Shown here piece after piece: positions 60,406-64,000 of a DNA stretch of 64,000 nucleotides (within the stretch, counting starts at the first letter, position 1; each line of letters starts with the position of its first letter). Source of the DNA: AM-0621 sp964386705. Its GTDB lineage: Bacteria > Planctomycetota > Planctomycetia > Planctomycetales > Planctomycetaceae. The DNA is taken from assembly GCA_964386705.1 (NCBI GenBank), contig CAYLTY010000001.1, positions 57,854-121,853 of the forward strand, given 5' to 3'. Made by a program: the position numbers and the translations under genes. Below the pieces are notes generated by a model that worked only from the letters and a program-made list of their open reading frames with translations, was not told the DNA's origin and ran no database searches.

Positions 60406-63230
60406 GATGCTCCCCCTTCCGGTGGCAAGGTGATTTGAAGCTCGGCCTGAATCTTGGCAGGCAACTTCATGCACATCTCCCGCAACTCTTTGATCGAGTT
60501 GCCAGTGAATGTGAGGGTCGCTTGAGTCACTCGTTGATTGTCCGGTAATGCCCACTTCTCAAGGTCTCCCAAGAGATTGACTCCAGACTTTGCACCGAGC
60601 GAACGGCGAATGACGGGCTGAGCTGGCTGGATCGGTTGAGCCGTAGGCGCGATGTCGACTGGTGGTACAGGCAGGATGCCGACACCGGTAGTTGGCCAAG
60701 GCGTTGAGCCTGACCCTAACTGCGACCCAACACCGCTACCACGAGTGCTCCCAGGATTTGGCACTGGACTCGATGGAATGACAACCGGCGGAGGGGGCAC
60801 AGTTACCCCGGTGCCTCCGACTTGGGACGGTTCGCCCAATTGCACCGCATACATCTTGCCGCCGCTACAAAACGCCTTCTGCTTCAAACGCTGGAGGGCA
60901 TCTTTGGGAGCTTCTCCGGCTTCCTGACGGAACCAATGCCCGTCCACGTTGATTGCGATCACCCCTTTTGAGGCCGCACTCAAGACGTGTTCGTAAACAG
61001 CGATATCTCCGAGATAGGGAATCGCTGTTTCGCCGGGTAGCGGGGGCTCACGCATGAGTGCGAGCACTTGCTGCATCTTATCGCCGCGCTGTGCACAACT
61101 CTTTATGAACGGCTTAAAGTCCTCAGCCATGAAGAAGTTGTCGACGACATGCTTCTCAACAACTGCTGGGATGTCAGAACCGGAGCCCTTATGGCTTTCG
61201 ACATGGAACTGGCAGTTCGACGGATTCTGAAAGTCCCAGACAGCTAAGATCGCGTAGCGATCGAAGCGTTCCTTGAGTTTGGTCTTGAGTTCGGTCTCGT
61301 ACTTCTTGTGCAACGATGCGTATTGGGGGTCGTCTTTTTTCCATTCGCTGGCCAGCAATGCGCAGCGAGCCGAGATCAACAAATTGCGGTCGTCATAGAT
61401 ATTCGCCGAGTCGTCGGTCGGTAGCAGGAATCGCACCATGTTGCGGTTCTGAGAAATATGCGAAACAAGCCACGCGCCTAGTGCTTCGTTGACCGACTTT
61501 GGAGCCACTGGCAGAACGACTAGCACCGCTTTTCCTCGCTCGGTCCACCCGGCTGGTTGATCCGTTGATGGCACGTTTGCCCAAGGAGCTGCCTGCCAAT
61601 TGGGATCTAGAATGACCGGAAACGATGGTGGCTCACTGGCCGCATCGGGCGTCTTCAGGACATAGTTCAAGATTTGCCTGAGGTACTGTTGATCGCGGCG
61701 AACACTCAACAGGCCGGGGACCGTTGTTCCGTCAGTATCAAACGCATTGTTGTTTCTCGCCCAGGCTTTCAGTTTCGATTCAGGATTGTCGGGCAACTTG
61801 AAACAGAATCGTTTTTCCTGAGTACCAACCTCGTGAATGTTAAAGCTGTTTTCGACGATGGCCGCCAGTTCGGCAGTAAAGGCATTGTCATCGACTGGTT
61901 GCTCGCGAGTGACATCAAGCTGAATCTCAGCGCGTGTTCCTCCTGCGTCGTGCTTGGCAGATAACGATCGAACCCAAATGCTGGAGATCACTTCTCTCGC
62001 ATGCGAAGACGGAGCGTCACCTTCTCGGATCAGCTTTAAATTCTTGATAGCCTTTTCTCTTAGGCGTTCCTGATCGACGGTCGTTGCGAACGAATCAACC
62101 AAAGTCGTCACACCGCAATCGTCATCATCGACGCTGAAGTCCGCTGGAGTGATCACAGGAACCTCATCCCCGCGACTTCGAAAGACTTCCGCCAACATCC
62201 GAATGAAGTCCCGATTTCCCTGCGCTGCCGCCGCCATCAAGAGATGATCTTCCAGTAGGGCGATTAACTCAGGTGAGAACGGCCAGGACTCAGCAACTTC
62301 ATTCTTGAGCTTGGCCTGATCGGCTTGTGACTTCTGCGAATAGAGCAGTCGAACGCGTGCGTCCGCATACGCCGCAACCGTCTGACTAATCACTGAAGAT
62401 GGAATGTTGTCACGGTTCTTGAAGAGCCGATGGAGCACCAATCGCTTGCGGTCGTCTCGGGCGGTTTCGCCTTTGAAGTCGATGACCACCGGGCCCTTGC
62501 GGTGGATTTGCTGGAACGCGTCGGTGGTGTTGTCTCGAACCGAAACGATCAGGCGACACAAGTCGGGGCGATCTTCGGCCAGTTCAGAAAGGATCTGAAT
62601 GAAATTAAAGGCCCATTTGAGCCGCTTCTTGCCGGTATCGCCTGGGTCATCATGCTGCCCGTCATACCACGTTTGTAACTCGTCGAAGATCAATGCCGTG
62701 GGCTGTGAGCTGAACATGTCCTGAATCAACGATTTCGCTGGAACGACAGTTCCTGACTGCTCGAACTTGCCTCGGAAATAGCCTCCCTTGGGATGGCGAT
62801 CGAATAAAACGTCCCACAGGCAGGGATACTCTGAATTTGAAAGTGTCTCGGAGAGGGGAGTAAATCCTCGCGGAAATTGCAGACCTGCTAGACGGCTCGA
62901 CTGCAACTTTTCGCCCCAGGTATGCGACCATTCTTGCGCGGAATCCGGATTCGCGAATGCGTTGTGAAGCAACGCCATGATGTGCGACTTGCCGCTACCG
63001 CGTTGCCCGATCATCACAATCGGTTTTTTAGCCGAACTCGCTGAAATCGAGTCCAATGCTCGCGTCACATCACCAGTTGGATAGGTGATCTCAAGCAGTT
63101 CATTTGCGTTGCCGCGCTGTGTCCATCCGGTGTTCTGACGGTTGGACAATTCTATCGCCGTCGCACGCATATGCGACGTCCGAAATTCATCCCGTAGTTC
63201 GAGAACTGGCATTGTTGCCCTTGTCATCAC
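60402..63230 (-). CDS. DUF499 (COG1483-like) P-loop ATPase
   Basis: The 942-residue protein has P-loop GQRGSGKS (75-82) and a Walker B-like ALIFDELQTWYDG (about 180). A Pro/Gly/Thr-rich linker (VPPPPVVIPSSPVPNPGSTR) lies before a small C-terminal domain of about 100 residues. DUF499 ATPases pair with DUF1156 methylases in defence islands and play the part that BrxC plays in BREX. Its stop overlaps the PglZ start. A small gene with a good ribosome-binding site overlaps its 5' end by 44 bases. The disordered linker suggests the last domain is mobile, perhaps DNA-binding. Confidence 0.88.
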   Translation of the reverse strand: MMTRATMPVLELRDEFRTSHMRATAIELSNRQNTGWTQRGNANELLEITYPTGDVTRALDSISASSAKKPIVMIGQRGSGKSHIMALLHNAFANPDSAQEWSHTWGEKLQSSRLAGLQFPRGFTPLSETLSNSEYPCLWDVLFDRHPKGGYFRGKFEQSGTVVPAKSLIQDMFSSQPTALIFDELQTWYDGQHDDPGDTGKKRLKWAFNFIQILSELAEDRPDLCRLIVSVRDNTTDAFQQIHRKGPVVIDFKGETARDDRKRLVLHRLFKNRDNIPSSVISQTVAAYADARVRLLYSQKSQADQAKLKNEVAESWPFSPELIALLEDHLLMAAAAQGNRDFIRMLAEVFRSRGDEVPVITPADFSVDDDDCGVTTLVDSFATTVDQERLREKAIKNLKLIREGDAPSSHAREVISSIWVRSLSAKHDAGGTRAEIQLDVTREQPVDDNAFTAELAAIVENSFNIHEVGTQEKRFCFKLPDNPESKLKAWARNNNAFDTDGTTVPGLLSVRRDQQYLRQILNYVLKTPDAASEPPSFPVILDPNWQAAPWANVPSTDQPAGWTERGKAVLVVLPVAPKSVNEALGAWLVSHISQNRNMVRFLLPTDDSANIYDDRNLLISARCALLASEWKKDDPQYASLHKKYETELKTKLKERFDRYAILAVWDFQNPSNCQFHVESHKGSGSDIPAVVEKHVVDNFFMAEDFKPFIKSCAQRGDKMQQVLALMREPPLPGETAIPYLGDIAVYEHVLSAASKGVIAINVDGHWFRQEAGEAPKDALQRLKQKAFCSGGKMYAVQLGEPSQVGGTGVTVPPPPVVIPSSPVPNPGSTRGSGVGSQLGSGSTPWPTTGVGILPVPPVDIAPTAQPIQPAQPVIRRSLGAKSGVNLLGDLEKWALPDNQRVTQATLTFTGNSIKELREMCMKLPAKIQAELQITLPPEGGAS

Positions 63231-63468
63231 CGTTGTTGTTCAGAAGTAGGAGAATCTGGCTAAGAAGACCTGAAACCTCAGAATAGCGCATAGCGAACGA
63301 AAGTTCTGCGAACCGTCCCCAGTTCGGCGGGGCAAACCATTTTTTTTCTGGCAGCAGGTCGCAAACTTTACGGATTGGCTTGCGAAGATCCCAACCAAAG
63401 TGCAGGGCGGAATAGGGAGCGTCGGTCGAGCAATGTACTCCGTGAGCCGCAGCCGCCGGTTTCTGCAT
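63187..63468 (-). CDS. Small protein, probable first gene of the DUF499 operon
   Basis: The ATG at 63468 has a GGAGATCGAC ribosome-binding site, and the 93-residue frame overlaps the DUF499 gene by 44 bases. It contains FGWDLRKPIRKVCDLLPEKK and a helical MRYSEVSGLLSQILLLLN. I do not recognise it. The good start signal and overlap, as elsewhere in this operon, make it a likely real gene, though it could be a leader frame. Confidence 0.5.
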   Translation of the reverse strand: MQKPAAAAHGVHCSTDAPYSALHFGWDLRKPIRKVCDLLPEKKWFAPPNWGRFAELSFAMRYSEVSGLLSQILLLLNNNGDDKGNNASSRTTG

Positions 63469-63529
63469 GTCGATCTCCGTCCGCCGCGCTCCGGAGAATG
63501 ATTAACCCTAAAGAGCTAAAATGGAGCCC

Positions 63530-63925
63530 AAAACGTGGCATATGAGATAGTGCCCTCGGCATAGCCCTGGGAAGTCGATTCCTAGCGCCAAAACAGCCTC
63601 GTGAGGACCAGTTTCGACTGGTTTTCGCAGGGCTGTTTTCGTTTGGTCACTTCCATCTGGGACCGGTGGTCGGTCCTGCCGTTTCTCTGACTTGGAGGAT
63701 CAACATCGTGTCGCATGTCGTGCAGATTCAGACGGAGATTCGAGACCCGGTAGCCATTCAGGCGGCGTGTGGGAGGTTGTCTCTGCCCGAGCCGGTCTTC
63801 GGTGAAACGAAACTGTTTAGCACGTCCGCCGTGGGCTGGGCGGTGCGGTTGCCCGAGTGGCTGTACCCGGTGGTCTGTGATGTCACTACGGCCAAGATCG
63901 CCTTTGACAACTTTGGTGGTCGCTG
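63530..63925 (+). repeat. Direct repeat copy B (hairpin leader plus truncated DUF1257 gene)
   Basis: The counterpart of 12725-13120 in the same orientation. It begins AAAACGTGGCATATGAG, keeps the hairpin (about 63593-63635), the GGTGGTCGGTCC box and the GGAGGA site, and loses similarity after GGTCGCTGG near 63925. It marks the right side of the segment that contains everything from the DUF1257 module to the DUF499 operon. Confidence 0.9.
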
Positions 63926-63935
63926 GAAGGGTTAG
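63708..63935 (+). pseudogene. Truncated DUF1257 gene
   Basis: From GTG 63708 the frame gives 75 residues closely matching the intact protein at 12906 (SHVVQIQTEIRDPVAIQAAC against SHVVQIQTEIRDPVAIRAAC) as far as FDNFGGRW. It then reads KG and stops (TAG at 63933-63935), while the intact gene continues for about 50 more residues. DUF2997 and the AAA gene are not seen in the remaining 65 bases. Confidence 0.85.
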
Positions 63936-64000
63936 GCATACAACATCCATTGTGAAGTGTGTCGGTTTACTCGCTAAAGAACCAAACAGGGGAATCCAAT

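Noticed and set aside
1..64000. CRISPR arrays and tRNA or rRNA genes
   Set aside because: No regularly spaced repeats of CRISPR type and no recognisable tRNA arms or rRNA stretches were seen by eye on either strand; a tRNAscan or Infernal run would be decisive.

Overview
The window looks like a defence island from a planctomycete or a close relative. The evidence is a set of gene families I associate with that phylum: a DUF1257/DUF2997/Ycf46-like AAA trio, a TIGR04222-type membrane protein and a run of small conserved unknowns. The DNA is moderately GC-rich by eye (not computed). The phylum is an inference from family recollection, not a database result. No rRNA, tRNA or CRISPR array was seen.

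Layout, left to right. (1) 1-12.5 kb, minus strand: a BREX operon in the order brxA-brxB-brxC-pglX. It continues through two inserted accessory restriction genes (an AIPR-family protein and a GmrSD/BrxU-like DUF262-DUF1524 protein) to the first 38 codons of pglZ, which runs off the left edge. A scar made of a pglZ head fused to a pglX tail lies between the two inserted genes. (2) 12.7-21.3 kb, plus strand: a compact, probably co-transcribed module of DUF1257, DUF2997 and a Ycf46-like AAA+ ATPase, then small unknowns, a divergent sliding-clamp-like protein and a Cas4/RecB-like Fe-S nuclease. It is bounded by strong intrinsic terminators. (3) 21.3-28.6 kb: gene-poor, decayed DNA with an IS3-family (IS407-like) remnant, an intact DDE transposase gene, IS21-like end repeats and a broken TIGR04222 gene. 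(4) 28.6-34.0 kb: a large CHAT protease-NB-ARC ATPase-TPR protein followed at once by a calcineurin-like metallophosphoesterase, probably a STAND-type defence pair. (5) 34.0-36.9 kb: transposase fragments on either side of a TPR/GT9-like glycosyltransferase. (6) 36.9-44.0 kb, plus strand: a four-gene operon of two unknowns, a phospholipase-D-like protein and an SNF2-type helicase. (7) 44.1-63.5 kb, minus strand: a long gene series. Its core encodes a DUF499 ATPase, a PglZ-domain protein, a DUF4365 protein, a protein with a C-terminal acyl-carrier-protein domain, a DUF1156 DNA methyltransferase, an ImmA/IrrE-like protease and an SNF2 helicase. Downstream are an unknown protein with a membrane partner and a CBS-HEPN protein coupled to a second helicase. 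(8) The right edge carries a truncated second copy of the DUF1257 gene with its upstream hairpin. This copy and the intact one form direct repeats about 51 kb apart.

Working together: the BREX operon and the right-hand DUF499/PglZ/DUF1156 series each have an ATPase, a PglZ and a DNA methyltransferase, so they appear to be two parallel modification-linked systems. The PLD-SNF2 operon and the CHAT-STAND/phosphoesterase pair look like independent systems stacked beside them. The most unusual signal is the acyl-carrier domain (GIDSI motif, Ser456) in the middle of the DUF499/PglZ/DUF1156 operon.
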